From contig JAXMBZ010000001.1 of assembly GCA_046349615.1 (NCBI GenBank), positions 434,001 through 498,000 of the forward strand: a DNA stretch of 64,000 bases, given 5' to 3'. Within the stretch, counting starts at the first letter, position 1; each line of letters opens with the position of its first letter. A program made the position numbers and the translations under genes. The notes beneath the pieces are model-generated. The model did no database searches. It was not told the DNA's origin and was given only the letters and a program-made list of their open reading frames with translations. Origin of the DNA: JADJNY01 sp046349615 (GTDB lineage: Bacteria > Planctomycetota > UBA1135 > GCA-002686595). This document shows, piece after piece, positions 1 through 8,527 of the stretch.

Positions 1-1
1 G

Positions 2-487
2 CACGTGATCCTCGGCCACTCCGAGCGCCGGCACGTCTACGGCGAGGGCGACGCGCTCGTGAACCGCAAGGTGCACGCGGCGCTCGACCAGAACCTCTCC
101 GTGATCCTGTGCGTGGGGGAGACGCTCGAGGAGCGACAGGCGAAGCAGACCGAGAAGGTGATCGGTTCGCAGCTCACGCTCGGTCTCGCCGGCGTGAACG
201 CGCGCGAGCTCCTGAAGATCACGATCGCGTACGAGCCCGTGTGGGCGATCGGCACGGGCCAGGTCGCGACGCCGAAGCAGGCGGGCGAGGCGCACGCGTA
301 CCTGCGCGGCGTGCTCGGCGGGCTCTACACGGACACGCTCGCGGAAGAGACGCGCATCCAGTACGGCGGGAGCGTCAAGCCGGACAACGTGAAGGAGCTC
401 CTCTCCGTGCGCGACGTCGACGGAGCGCTCGTCGGCGGAGCGTCGCTCAAAGCGGAGACGTTCCTGCCGTTGCTCGGCGGGCGGTGA
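2..487 (+). CDS. tpiA: triosephosphate isomerase, 3' part (cut by window start)
   Basis: Interconverts dihydroxyacetone phosphate and glyceraldehyde 3-phosphate in cytosolic glycolysis. The visible part begins inside the conserved GHSERR segment that follows the catalytic histidine. It contains the catalytic-glutamate motif AYEPVWAIGTG and the phosphate-binding loops GGSVKP and GALVGGASL. About 161 residues are present, so roughly the first 90 lie upstream of the window. The GTG at position 5 encodes the valine of the usual VILGHSERR stretch and is not a start codon. The neighbouring RDD gene is convergent. Confidence 0.97.
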   Translation, partial: HVILGHSERRHVYGEGDALVNRKVHAALDQNLSVILCVGETLEERQAKQTEKVIGSQLTLGLAGVNARELLKITIAYEPVWAIGTGQVATPKQAGEAHAYLRGVLGGLYTDTLAEETRIQYGGSVKPDNVKELLSVRDVDGALVGGASLKAETFLPLLGGR

Positions 488-569
488 GCCGGACGAGGTC
501 GGCCAGGCGGCTCACCCGATCTCGACCCGGGTGCGGCGGCGACTCCCGCGCGGAGCTTCGAACCGGCGT

Positions 570-1247
570 TCACCGTGCCAACGCGGCCACCACGATCGTC
601 CCGACCGTCCCGGCGAGCACGAGGCTCGCGCCGAACGCGATCCCGATCCAAGCCCGCAGCGAGTCGCGAGCCGCGCTCGCCGGTACGACGTCGCGCGCGA
701 CGACGATCGTGTTCGCGGTGCGGTCACCGACGCGCTGCTTCCACGGCGACGAGTTCATCGTCAGCGCGCCGACGAGGCCCAGGCACAGGCCGTCGACCAG
801 GAGCAGCGCCTCGCGCAGGAACGCCGCCTTCATGCCGCACGGTCGGACTCGCGCACCGAGAGCGCTGACCGGCCGCTCCGGGCTCGGTGCCGGCCAGGCC
901 TCGAGCACGCGTTGACGGAACAGCAGCTTCCCCGGAGTCGCGCCTCCGATCCCGAGGGCCAGGGCTCGGAACCCGACGAAGGCTGCGGTGACCAGGAGCT
1001 TCAGGAGCCCGTCGTGCGCTTCGCCGACTCGGTCCTCCCAACCCTCGGCGACCAGGCCGGCTTTGTGGAGGAAGGCGAGCCCCATCGCCGCCGCGAACAT
1101 GCCGAAGAGCACGAGGAGCCAGAGCGCGACCACGTCGATCACCGCGGCTCCGGCGCGCGCGGGGAGGCTCGCGAGGCCCGTCCGGGGGACGTCCGACGGC
1201 TCGGGTTCCGGGGCCTCGGTGGCGAGGCTCACCCATTCGTTCGACAC
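570..1247 (-). CDS. RDD family membrane protein
   Basis: A 225-residue integral membrane protein of the RDD family, whose members are poorly characterised and sometimes linked to ion transport. The family pattern is visible: an early arginine before a hydrophobic helix (residues about 33-60), GGATPGKLLF in the middle, and a late MNSSPWKQRVGDRTANT motif ahead of a final membrane span. The GTG at 1247 is preferred because GGAGG lies 7-8 bases upstream; longer in-frame starts give a basic, low-complexity extension without family similarity. It is transcribed away from secG and convergent with tpiA. The substrate is unknown. Confidence 0.8.
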   Translation of the reverse strand: MSNEWVSLATEAPEPEPSDVPRTGLASLPARAGAAVIDVVALWLLVLFGMFAAAMGLAFLHKAGLVAEGWEDRVGEAHDGLLKLLVTAAFVGFRALALGIGGATPGKLLFRQRVLEAWPAPSPERPVSALGARVRPCGMKAAFLREALLLVDGLCLGLVGALTMNSSPWKQRVGDRTANTIVVARDVVPASAARDSLRAWIGIAFGASLVLAGTVGTIVVAALAR

Positions 1248-1477
1248 GGGAAGCTCCTCCCGCGGCCGGGGTGGGGGAGATCCGCCCCTCGATGCGGCTC
1301 GAGGCGCGGCGGACCGGCGGTGGGCCGGTGAGGATAGCGCTCGGCGGACGACCGCTTCTGCCCCGGCCTGAAATCGGGTAGAACCGTCGCCCCTCTCGCT
1401 GGGCGGCCGGTCTCCGGCGGCGGCGACCGGACCCGCTCCCGGGTTTCGGCGCGGCCCGACCCCGCGGAGTCCTCGAC

Positions 1478-1828
1478 ATGGCAGCCTACGCGACACCCCT
1501 CCTCTACATCCTGTTCGTCCTCGCGGCGATCGTCCTCGTCGTCGTCATCCTCCTCCAGGAAGGCCGCGGCGGCGGTCTGACGGACGCGCTCGGCACGTCG
1601 GGCCAGGCGACCTTCGGCGTCGGCGCGTCGGGGATCAACAAGTTCACCTTCGGCGCGATCGCGGTGTTCCTCGTGAGCGCGCTCCTGCTCCACGTGATGA
1701 ACCGTTCGACGAGCAGCAGCTCGGTCGTCCCCGCGCCGAGCACGACCGGCGGTCCGTTGCTCCCCGGCGAGTCCGGCCCCGGCGCCGCGCCCGCGGGCAA
1801 CACGCCGCCCGCCGAGCAGCCGAAGTAG
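1478..1828 (+). CDS. secG: preprotein translocase subunit SecG
   Basis: A small accessory subunit of the SecYEG protein-export channel in the inner membrane. The 116 residues show the two SecG membrane helices (about 8-28 and 55-75). Between them is the diagnostic cytoplasmic stretch LLQEGRGGGLTDALG, which is typical of the family. The C-terminal 40 residues are Ser/Pro/Gly-rich and probably disordered. The gene lies after tpiA, a common tpiA-secG arrangement, although here an RDD gene on the other strand separates them. Confidence 0.93.
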   Translation: MAAYATPLLYILFVLAAIVLVVVILLQEGRGGGLTDALGTSGQATFGVGASGINKFTFGAIAVFLVSALLLHVMNRSTSSSSVVPAPSTTGGPLLPGESGPGAAPAGNTPPAEQPK

Positions 1829-1918
1829 CGCTCGCGCGCCGCGCGGAGCCCGTGTCGCGGCCCGCGCGCGCCCCGTTCGATCGTTCTCGAAGGCTCCGAA
1901 TCTCCAGCGAGGCCCCGC

Positions 1919-2536
1919 TTGGATCAAACGCGCGTTCTCGACCTCTTCCGTTCGTCGTCGGCGATGCTCGAAGGCCACTTCGAGCTCTCGTCGGGCATGC
2001 ACAGCGACCGCTACTTCCAGTGCGCGCTGCTCCTCGAGGAGCCGCGTCGCGCCGAAGCGCTCGCGCGCGCGCTCGCGGAGAACCTCCGCGCGAAGGGCCA
2101 CTCCTTCGACGTCGTGATCGGTCCCGCGCTCGGCGCGGTGACGTGGGCGTACGAGATGGCGCGCGCGCTCGGCGCCCGCGGCCTCTTCGCGGAGCGCCAG
2201 AACGAAGAGATGTGCATCCGCCGCGGCTTCGTCGTGAAGCCGACGGACAAGGTGCTCGTCGTCGAGGACGTGATCACGACCGGCGGCTCCGCGCGCGAGG
2301 TCATCGACGTGCTGCGCAAGCAGGGCGTCAAGCCGCTCGCGGTCGGCGGCATCGTCAACCGCTCCGGCAAGAACCCCTTCGAGGCCGACGGCCTCCCGCT
2401 CTTCGCGCTCGCCGAGGTCGAGGTGAAGCAGTGGAAGAAGGAAGACTGCCCGCTCTGCAAGGCGGGCGGCAAGGCGATCAAGCCCGGCTCGCGCGCCGCG
2501 AACGCGCCGGCTCCCGCGGGAGGCGCGCGGACGTGA
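1919..2536 (+). CDS. pyrE: orotate phosphoribosyltransferase
   Basis: Transfers phosphoribose from PRPP to orotate to give OMP in de novo pyrimidine synthesis. The 205-residue protein has the N-terminal family motif MLEGHFELSSG with HSDRY, and the PRPP-binding loop VLVVEDVITTGGSA. The C-terminus carries a CPLCKAGG segment and a short Ala/Pro-rich tail. The TTG at 1919 is chosen because the next ATG (inside MLEGHF) would remove conserved N-terminal sequence. The last codons overlap the yicC start by 4 bases (GTGA), suggesting coupled translation. Confidence 0.95.
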   Translation: MDQTRVLDLFRSSSAMLEGHFELSSGMHSDRYFQCALLLEEPRRAEALARALAENLRAKGHSFDVVIGPALGAVTWAYEMARALGARGLFAERQNEEMCIRRGFVVKPTDKVLVVEDVITTGGSAREVIDVLRKQGVKPLAVGGIVNRSGKNPFEADGLPLFALAEVEVKQWKKEDCPLCKAGGKAIKPGSRAANAPAPAGGART

Positions 2537-3411
2537 TCCGTTCGATGACCGGGTTCGGCGCCGCCGCCGTCCTGGACGGCGCCTTCTCGGTCCGCGTCGA
2601 GGCGCGCTCGGTCAACCACCGCTTCCTGCAGGTGAAGACGCGCCTGCCGTCCGAGCTCGCGCACCTGGAAGGCGAGCTCGAGGGCGTCGTGAAGAAGGCG
2701 CTCGAGCGCGGCGTGGTCACGCTCCACGTCGCCGTCGAGCGCGCGGCCTCCGCGAGAGTCGCGAAGCTCGACGAAGGCGTCGCGCGCGCGTACCGCGATC
2801 AGCTCCAGGCGCTCGCGAAGGCGCTCGGGATCGCGGCGGACGTCCAGCTCGAAACGCTGATCGAGCTCCCCGGCGTCGTCGCGAGCCCCGATCCGTCGAC
2901 CGAGGTCGAGCACGAAGCGAAGCTCGTGGAGCAGGCGGTGCGCGGCGCGCTCGCGAAGCTCGTCACGATGCGCGAAGCGGAGGGGCGGAGCCTCCTCGCC
3001 GACATGCAGAAGCAGAAGGACGGCATCCGCGCGCTCGTCGCGAAGATCGAGGAGCGCATGCCGAAGGTCGTCGTCGAGCACCACGCGGCGCTGCAGAAGC
3101 GCGTCGACCAGCTCCTCGGCGGCCGCGACGTCGTGAAGCAGGCCGACCTCGCGCGCGAGCTCGCGCTGCTCGCCGAGCGCATGGACGTCAGCGAGGAGCT
3201 GACGCGCCTCGGGAGCCACCTCGGCCAGCTCGACCTGCTGCTCGCGAAGGAAAAACCGGTCGGGCGCGAGCTCGACTTCCTCGTGCAGGAGTTCCTGCGC
3301 GAAGCGAACACGATCGGCGCGAAGTGCAGCGACGCGACGATCGCGCACACGGTGGTCGAGCTGAAGACCCTCATCGAACGCCTGCGGGAGCAGGTGCAGA
3401 ACGTGGAGTGA
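2533..3411 (+). CDS. yicC: YicC family endoribonuclease-like protein
   Basis: A 292-residue YicC-family protein. E. coli YicC has been linked to RNA decay, but the role is not fixed for all members. The N-terminus IRSMTGFG is the classic family start and the C-terminus contains FLVQEFLREANTIGAKC, also diagnostic. The GTG at 2533 overlaps the pyrE stop by 4 bases and gives the expected length. gmk starts 4 bases after the stop, reproducing the common yicC-gmk pairing. Confidence 0.92.
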   Translation: MIRSMTGFGAAAVLDGAFSVRVEARSVNHRFLQVKTRLPSELAHLEGELEGVVKKALERGVVTLHVAVERAASARVAKLDEGVARAYRDQLQALAKALGIAADVQLETLIELPGVVASPDPSTEVEHEAKLVEQAVRGALAKLVTMREAEGRSLLADMQKQKDGIRALVAKIEERMPKVVVEHHAALQKRVDQLLGGRDVVKQADLARELALLAERMDVSEELTRLGSHLGQLDLLLAKEKPVGRELDFLVQEFLREANTIGAKCSDATIAHTVVELKTLIERLREQVQNVE

Positions 3412-3415
3412 GCGC

Positions 3416-3985
3416 ATGACGCGCCGCGGACAGATGGTCGTCGTCTCGGGCCCTTCGGGCGCCGGGAAGAGCACGATCTGCAAGCGCCTCCTGCAGGACC
3501 CGCGCATCGTGTTCTCGGTCTCCGCGACGACGCGCAAGCGGCGCGAGGGCGAGGTCGACGGGCGCGACTACCACTTCCTCTCGCGCGACGAATTCCGCGC
3601 GAAGGTCGAGCGCGGCGAGTTCATCGAGTGGGCCGAGGTCTACGGCAACCTGTACGGGACGCTGCGCAAGCCGATGCAGACGACGCTCGACTCCGGCAAG
3701 ACCTGCCTGCTCGAGATCGACGTGCAAGGCGCCCTCCAGTTGAAGGCGATCGGCGAGCCCGGCATCTACGTCTTCATCGCGCCGCCCGACTTCGAAGTCC
3801 TGCGCCAACGCCTCGTGCAGCGCAACTCCGAAACCCCCGAAGCCCTCGAACGCCGCCTGCACAAGGCCGAGGACGAGTACCGCGAGCGCGTGAAGTACGA
3901 TCACGTGGTCGTGAACGACGACCTCGAGCACGCCGTCCAACGCGTGCGCGAGATCATCGGCCTCTCCGAACCCGCGCGCTCCTGA
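3416..3985 (+). CDS. gmk: guanylate kinase
   Basis: Phosphorylates GMP (and dGMP) to the diphosphate with ATP in cytosolic nucleotide metabolism. The 189 residues are normal for the family. The P-loop GPSGAGKST sits at residues 11-19, followed by the SATTRKRREGEVDGRDYHF guanine-binding region and the lid segment ERRLHKAEDEY. A GGAGTGAG stretch just upstream supplies the ribosome site. In many bacteria rpoZ follows gmk; here coaC follows instead and no rpoZ is seen nearby. Confidence 0.96.
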   Translation: MTRRGQMVVVSGPSGAGKSTICKRLLQDPRIVFSVSATTRKRREGEVDGRDYHFLSRDEFRAKVERGEFIEWAEVYGNLYGTLRKPMQTTLDSGKTCLLEIDVQGALQLKAIGEPGIYVFIAPPDFEVLRQRLVQRNSETPEALERRLHKAEDEYRERVKYDHVVVNDDLEHAVQRVREIIGLSEPARS

Positions 3986-4021
3986 GGGCGCGGCGGCGAC
4001 CACGCCGACAGCAGGAACCCC

Positions 4022-4570
4022 ATGGCCCAGATCCTCCTCGCCGCGAGCGCGTCCGTCGCGATCTACAAGGCGTGCGACCTCGCGAGCAAGCTCGCGCAGG
4101 ACGGGCACCGCGTCCGCGCCGTGCTGACGCCGCGCGCTTCGGAGCTCGTGAACCCGCAGCTCTTCGAGGCCGTGACCGGCGAACCCGCGTTCACGACCGA
4201 GTTCGGGCCGACGCGGAGCTCGGCGATGGACCACATCGAGCTCGCGAAGTGGGCCGAGCTCTACCTCGCCGCGCCGGCGACCGCGGACCTGATCGCGCGG
4301 CTCGCGCACGGACACGCGGACGACCTCGTGACGACCGTCGCGCTCGCGCTCCCGGCCGGGACGCCGAAGCTCCTCGCGCCGGCGATGAACCCGAACATGC
4401 TCGCGCAGCCCGCCGTGCAGCGGAACCTCGCGCAACTCACCGCGGACGGTTGGGTCGTCGTCGAACCCGACGCGGGACACATGGCCTGCGGCGACGCGGG
4501 CCGCGGACGCCTCCCCGAGCCCGCCGCGCTCGTCGAGCGCGTACGGCGGATCCTCGGGGAGCGCAGGTGA
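4022..4570 (+). CDS. coaC: phosphopantothenoylcysteine decarboxylase (separate CoaC)
   Basis: A flavoprotein that decarboxylates 4'-phosphopantothenoylcysteine to 4'-phosphopantetheine in coenzyme A synthesis. The 182 residues match the N-terminal half of bacterial CoaBC. They contain the flavin-binding start ILLAASASVAIYKA, the APATADLIA segment, PAMNPNM and the active-site region EPDAGHMACGDAGRGR. In most bacteria this is fused to CoaB. Here the frame stops at 4570 and the ligase starts in an overlapping frame (GTGA), so the pathway is a split but probably co-translated pair. Confidence 0.93.
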   Translation: MAQILLAASASVAIYKACDLASKLAQDGHRVRAVLTPRASELVNPQLFEAVTGEPAFTTEFGPTRSSAMDHIELAKWAELYLAAPATADLIARLAHGHADDLVTTVALALPAGTPKLLAPAMNPNMLAQPAVQRNLAQLTADGWVVVEPDAGHMACGDAGRGRLPEPAALVERVRRILGERR

Positions 4571-5400
4571 GCCGCTCGAGGCACCGCGGGACGCCGGCGA
4601 AGGGCGGGAGGCGGGCGAGCCGGGCCTCCGCGTCCGCCGCGAGCTCCTTCCCGCGTCCGGGGCGGGGCACCGAGGTCGAGGGGGCCGACCGGGCCGCGCG
4701 CTCCGTCCCAGCCCGGGAGACGCGCGCCCTCGGCCCGTCCTCGGGACGCGCCGCGGGGCGCCGACTCCGCGTCCTGATCACCGCCGGTCCCACGCGCGAG
4801 CACGTCGACCCGGTGCGGTACCTGACGAACGAATCGTCGGGGAAGATGGGTTTCGCGATCGCCGAGGCGGCCACCGCGGAGGGCCACGAGGTCGTCCTGA
4901 TCGCGGGACCGGTGAATCTCTCGACACCTCGCCGCGTGCACCGGGTCGACGTCGTCAGCGCGCGCGAGCTCCTCGATGCCGCCCGGCGCGAGTTCCGGAA
5001 CTGCGACGCGCTCGTGATGGCCGCGGCCGTCGCGGACTGGCGTCCGGCGCGCAAGCTCGCGGCGAAGTGGCGGGCGAAGGACGGCGGCGCGGAGCGGACG
5101 ACGCTCGAGCTCGTCCGCAATCCGGACGTCCTCGCGACGTTGACCCGCGGCCGGCGCACCCCCGGGAAGACCGTCGTCGCGTTCGCGCTGGAGACGGGCG
5201 CGGGCGTCGCGCGAGCGCGGCGGAAGCTCGCGAAGAAGGGCGCCGACTGGATCGTGCTCAACGGGCCGGGGGCGCTCGGCGGCGATCGGACGAGCGTCAC
5301 GCTGCTCGGCGCGGACGGCGGACGCGTCGAGCTCTCGAACCGGACGAAGCGCGAGGTCGCGGGCGAGATCGTCGCGCTCCTCGGCGGCGCGAAACGGTAG
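4567..5400 (+). CDS. coaB: phosphopantothenate-cysteine ligase (separate CoaB)
   Basis: Joins phosphopantothenate to cysteine, the step before CoaC in coenzyme A synthesis. The catalytic part starts near residue 68 with VLITAGPTREHVDPVRYL and NESSGKMG. It also contains MAAAVADWRP and the late VLNGPGALGGDRTSV region. The GTG at 4567 overlaps the coaC stop. About 65 residues of Arg/Ser/Ala-rich, probably disordered sequence precede the enzyme domain and may be the remnant of the linker in a formerly fused CoaBC. A GTG or ATG nearer the domain cannot be excluded. Confidence 0.9.
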   Translation: MSRSRHRGTPAKGGRRASRASASAASSFPRPGRGTEVEGADRAARSVPARETRALGPSSGRAAGRRLRVLITAGPTREHVDPVRYLTNESSGKMGFAIAEAATAEGHEVVLIAGPVNLSTPRRVHRVDVVSARELLDAARREFRNCDALVMAAAVADWRPARKLAAKWRAKDGGAERTTLELVRNPDVLATLTRGRRTPGKTVVAFALETGAGVARARRKLAKKGADWIVLNGPGALGGDRTSVTLLGADGGRVELSNRTKREVAGEIVALLGGAKR

Positions 5401-5596
5401 CGCTCCCCTCCCTCGAGCGGGCCGCGTTCGCGCGCACGTCGAGCCGCGGAGAAGCCGCTCCACGCGCGCTCCATCACGCGCTGCGTCCTTGGATCGACCT
5501 CCCTGATTTGGTACGAGGGCCCCCGGTCCGAACGAGGGGGCTGGAAGCGCGCGTCCGTCGAGCGCTCGTCCCTCCGTTGGGCTCGTGAGGGAAGGC

Positions 5597-8527
5597 ATGG
5601 CGCGTAGAGCGGCGAACGCAGAGGAACCGTCGAACGTCGAGGACGAACCGGAGGACCGCAAGGCCTCGAAGTCCTCGAAGGCTCCGAAGTCCGTGGGCGG
5701 GCGAGGACGCCGCTCCGCCGAGGAGTCGTCGAGCTCCGGCGGCTTCGTCGCGCGCATCGCGGGCGGAATGCGCGGCTTCCTCTTCGGTCCGCCGGTCGAC
5801 GACGCGGCCGCGGGACACCTGCGCGAGATCAAGGGGCTCTGCCTCGTCGGCTTCGCGCTCTTCACGCTCGTCGCGATGACGACGTTCTACACGCCGTACC
5901 ACGACGTCGGCGCGCAGGGTTGGAACTGGGCGGGCCAGGTCGGTTGGTACATCGCGAACGGCGTCTTCTGCGCGATCGGACTCGCGGGCTACCTCGGCAT
6001 CGTGCTCACGCTGCTCTGGGGCTGCGTGCTCGTCTCCGCGCGCGCCGTGTCGCTGCCGATCCTGCGCACGTTCGGCGGGATCCTCTTCCTGCTCTCGACG
6101 GCGCAGTTCCTCCAGTTCTGCTTCGGTCCCGATCCGAGCTCGCTCGAGAGCCTGCGCGGCGAGGTGAGCGCGCACCTGCCCTATGGTCCAGGCGGCTACG
6201 TCGCGCTGCAGACGAGCCCGTTCTTCGAGGAGAAGTTCGGCGGGCTTGGGCTGTTCCTGCTCTTGCTGCTCGTGATGACCGTGTCGTTCATGCTCGCGAC
6301 GGAGATGGGCTTCTACAGCACCTTCCTCGCGTTCCGGAACTGGCTCGCGGAGCGGCGCAACGAACGCGGCGAGACGATCGGTCAGGCGCTCGGCCACCGC
6401 ATGAAGTCGGGCGCCGTCGGCCTGTGGAACTTCCTCCGCGGCGCGGATCTGCGCGAAGGGCTCTCGCCCGCGCTCGCCGGCGCTCCCGGCGCCGTGATCG
6501 AGGTCGGACCCGAGGAGACGGAAGCGCTCGGCGCCGCGCCGAAGAAGAAGCGCCGCAAGAAGGGCGATCCGGTCGAGGTCGACGAGGACGAGCTGCTCGA
6601 GGAGTACGAGGAGGAGCTCGAGGAGGACACCGAGTACCCCGATCCGACCGAGGAGGAGCTCGCGGAACTCGAAGCCGAAGAACGGACCGCGCGCGAGATC
6701 GCCGAAGCGGCCGCCGCCGCTGCGCTCGCCGCCGAGGCCGAGGCCGCCGCGAAGCCGAAGAAGAAGCGCGGCAAGAAGTCCGACGAGGACGAGGGCGCCG
6801 AGACGTCCGCCGACGCGGACGAGCCCGTCCTCGCGAAGATCGAGCCCGCGAAGGACGCGGACGACGAAGAAGGACACGACGAGGAGTCCGAGGACGACGC
6901 CGAGCCCGTGCAGGAGCTGGCGCCCGCGCCCGCGGCGAAGAAACCGCCGATGAAGCCCAAGGTCTCGACGCCGTCGCGCGAGGTCGAGGTCTTCACGCCG
7001 CCGCCCGGCCCGTGGCAGTTCCCGCCGCTCGACGTGCTCATCCCGCCGGAAGGCAACCAAGGCCTCGACGAGAAGTTCCTCGAGAGCAGCGCGGCGAAGC
7101 TGCAGAACGCGCTCGCGAGCTTCCGCGTCGACGCCGAGGTCATCGCGGCGCAGGTCGGCCCGGCCGTGACGCTCTTCGAGCTCACCGTCGCGCAGGGCAC
7201 GCGCATGAACAAGGTGACGCAGCTCTCCCAGGAGATCGCGGCGGCGCTGCGCGCGCAGAGCGTGCGCATCATCGCGCCGATCCCGGGCAAGGAGACGATC
7301 GGCATCGAAGTGCCGAACCAGAAGCGCCGCGTCGTGCGCATCAGCGAGCTCGTCACCGAGAAGGCCTACGACCCGAAGTTCATGGCGCTCCCGCTGTTCA
7401 TCGGCATGGACGCCGAGGGCGGCGCGATCGTCGAGGACCTCGCGCGCATGCCGCACCTCTTGATCGCGGGCACGACGGGCTCGGGCAAGTCGGTGTGCAT
7501 CAACACGATCCTGGCGAGCCTGCTCATGACGCGCTCGCCGCACGACGTGAAGATGATCCTCGTCGACCCGAAGATGGTCGAGCTGCAGATGTTCGCGTCC
7601 GTGCCGCACCTGATGTGCCCGGTCGTGACGGACGCGCGGCAGGCGACGAACGTGCTCCTCTGGGCCGTCGAGAAGATGGAAGGGCGCTACGAGCTCTTCA
7701 AAGACGCCGGCGTCAAGAACATCAAGGGCTACAACGCGCTCGGCGAGGAAGGCCTCAAGCAGCGCCTCGGCGATGCGTTCGACGCCGAGCGCACGCCGCG
7801 CCACCTGCCGTACATCATCGTCGTCGTCGACGAGATGGCGGACCTCATGGCGACCTCGAAGAAGGAAGCCGAGCTCGCGATCACGCGCCTCGCGCAGAAG
7901 TCGCGCGCGGCGGGTCTCCACGTGATCGTCGCGACGCAGCGCCCGTCGACGGACGTCATCACCGGCGTCATCAAGGGCAACCTGCCGACGCGCATCGCGT
8001 TCCAGGTCGCGAGCAAGATCGACAGCCGCGTCATCCTCGACGACAGCGGCGCGGACAAGCTGCTCGGCAACGGCGACATGCTCTTCATGCCGCCGGGCGG
8101 CGCGAAGTTGAAGCGCGTGCAGGGCGCCCTCGTCGAGGACAGCGAGCTCACGAAGATCGTCGACTTCGTCAGCCAGCACTCGGCGCCGAACTTCAGCCAG
8201 GAGCTCGTCCAGCTCTCCACCGGTCAGCGCCAGCCCGGCGAACAGTCGGGCTCGATGCCGGAGGAGGACGACCTCTACGACCAGGCCGTGCGCGTGATCC
8301 TGAAGTCGAAGCGCGGCAGCGCGAGCTTGCTCCAGCGCGCGCTCGGCGTCGGCTACACGCGCGCCTCGCGCCTCATCGACATCATGAGCGAGCAAGGCGT
8401 GCTCGGGCCTCACAAGGGCAGCAAGTCGCGCGAGCTGATGATGACGCTCGAGCAGTGGGAAGAGATGCACGGCCCCACCCCCGATTCCGTGACCGCACAC
8501 CAGGATGAGAGCGATGACCAAGCGTGA
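5597..8527 (+). CDS. ftsK: DNA translocase FtsK/SpoIIIE
   Basis: A septal motor that pumps chromosome DNA during division and activates dimer resolution. The 976-residue protein has four membrane helices within about residues 80-240. A long Lys/Glu/Asp/Ala-rich linker follows (about 300-470). The RecA-like motor has Walker A GTTGSGKS near residue 625 and Walker B VVVDEMADL near 745. The C-terminal winged-helix gamma domain (about 893-960, with RASRLIDIMSEQGVLGPH) reads orienting sequences. The ATG at 5597 is preferred over an in-frame GTG at 5585 because GAGGG lies 5 bases upstream. Its stop overlaps the next gene, a motor-less paralogue. Confidence 0.96.
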   Translation: MARRAANAEEPSNVEDEPEDRKASKSSKAPKSVGGRGRRSAEESSSSGGFVARIAGGMRGFLFGPPVDDAAAGHLREIKGLCLVGFALFTLVAMTTFYTPYHDVGAQGWNWAGQVGWYIANGVFCAIGLAGYLGIVLTLLWGCVLVSARAVSLPILRTFGGILFLLSTAQFLQFCFGPDPSSLESLRGEVSAHLPYGPGGYVALQTSPFFEEKFGGLGLFLLLLLVMTVSFMLATEMGFYSTFLAFRNWLAERRNERGETIGQALGHRMKSGAVGLWNFLRGADLREGLSPALAGAPGAVIEVGPEETEALGAAPKKKRRKKGDPVEVDEDELLEEYEEELEEDTEYPDPTEEELAELEAEERTAREIAEAAAAAALAAEAEAAAKPKKKRGKKSDEDEGAETSADADEPVLAKIEPAKDADDEEGHDEESEDDAEPVQELAPAPAAKKPPMKPKVSTPSREVEVFTPPPGPWQFPPLDVLIPPEGNQGLDEKFLESSAAKLQNALASFRVDAEVIAAQVGPAVTLFELTVAQGTRMNKVTQLSQEIAAALRAQSVRIIAPIPGKETIGIEVPNQKRRVVRISELVTEKAYDPKFMALPLFIGMDAEGGAIVEDLARMPHLLIAGTTGSGKSVCINTILASLLMTRSPHDVKMILVDPKMVELQMFASVPHLMCPVVTDARQATNVLLWAVEKMEGRYELFKDAGVKNIKGYNALGEEGLKQRLGDAFDAERTPRHLPYIIVVVDEMADLMATSKKEAELAITRLAQKSRAAGLHVIVATQRPSTDVITGVIKGNLPTRIAFQVASKIDSRVILDDSGADKLLGNGDMLFMPPGGAKLKRVQGALVEDSELTKIVDFVSQHSAPNFSQELVQLSTGQRQPGEQSGSMPEEDDLYDQAVRVILKSKRGSASLLQRALGVGYTRASRLIDIMSEQGVLGPHKGSKSRELMMTLEQWEEMHGPTPDSVTAHQDESDDQA

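Noticed and set aside
5500..5555. Terminator after coaB
   Set aside because: A GCCCCC/GGGGGC pairing exists around 5519-5542, but it is 6 bp with a long loop and no T-run, too weak to list.
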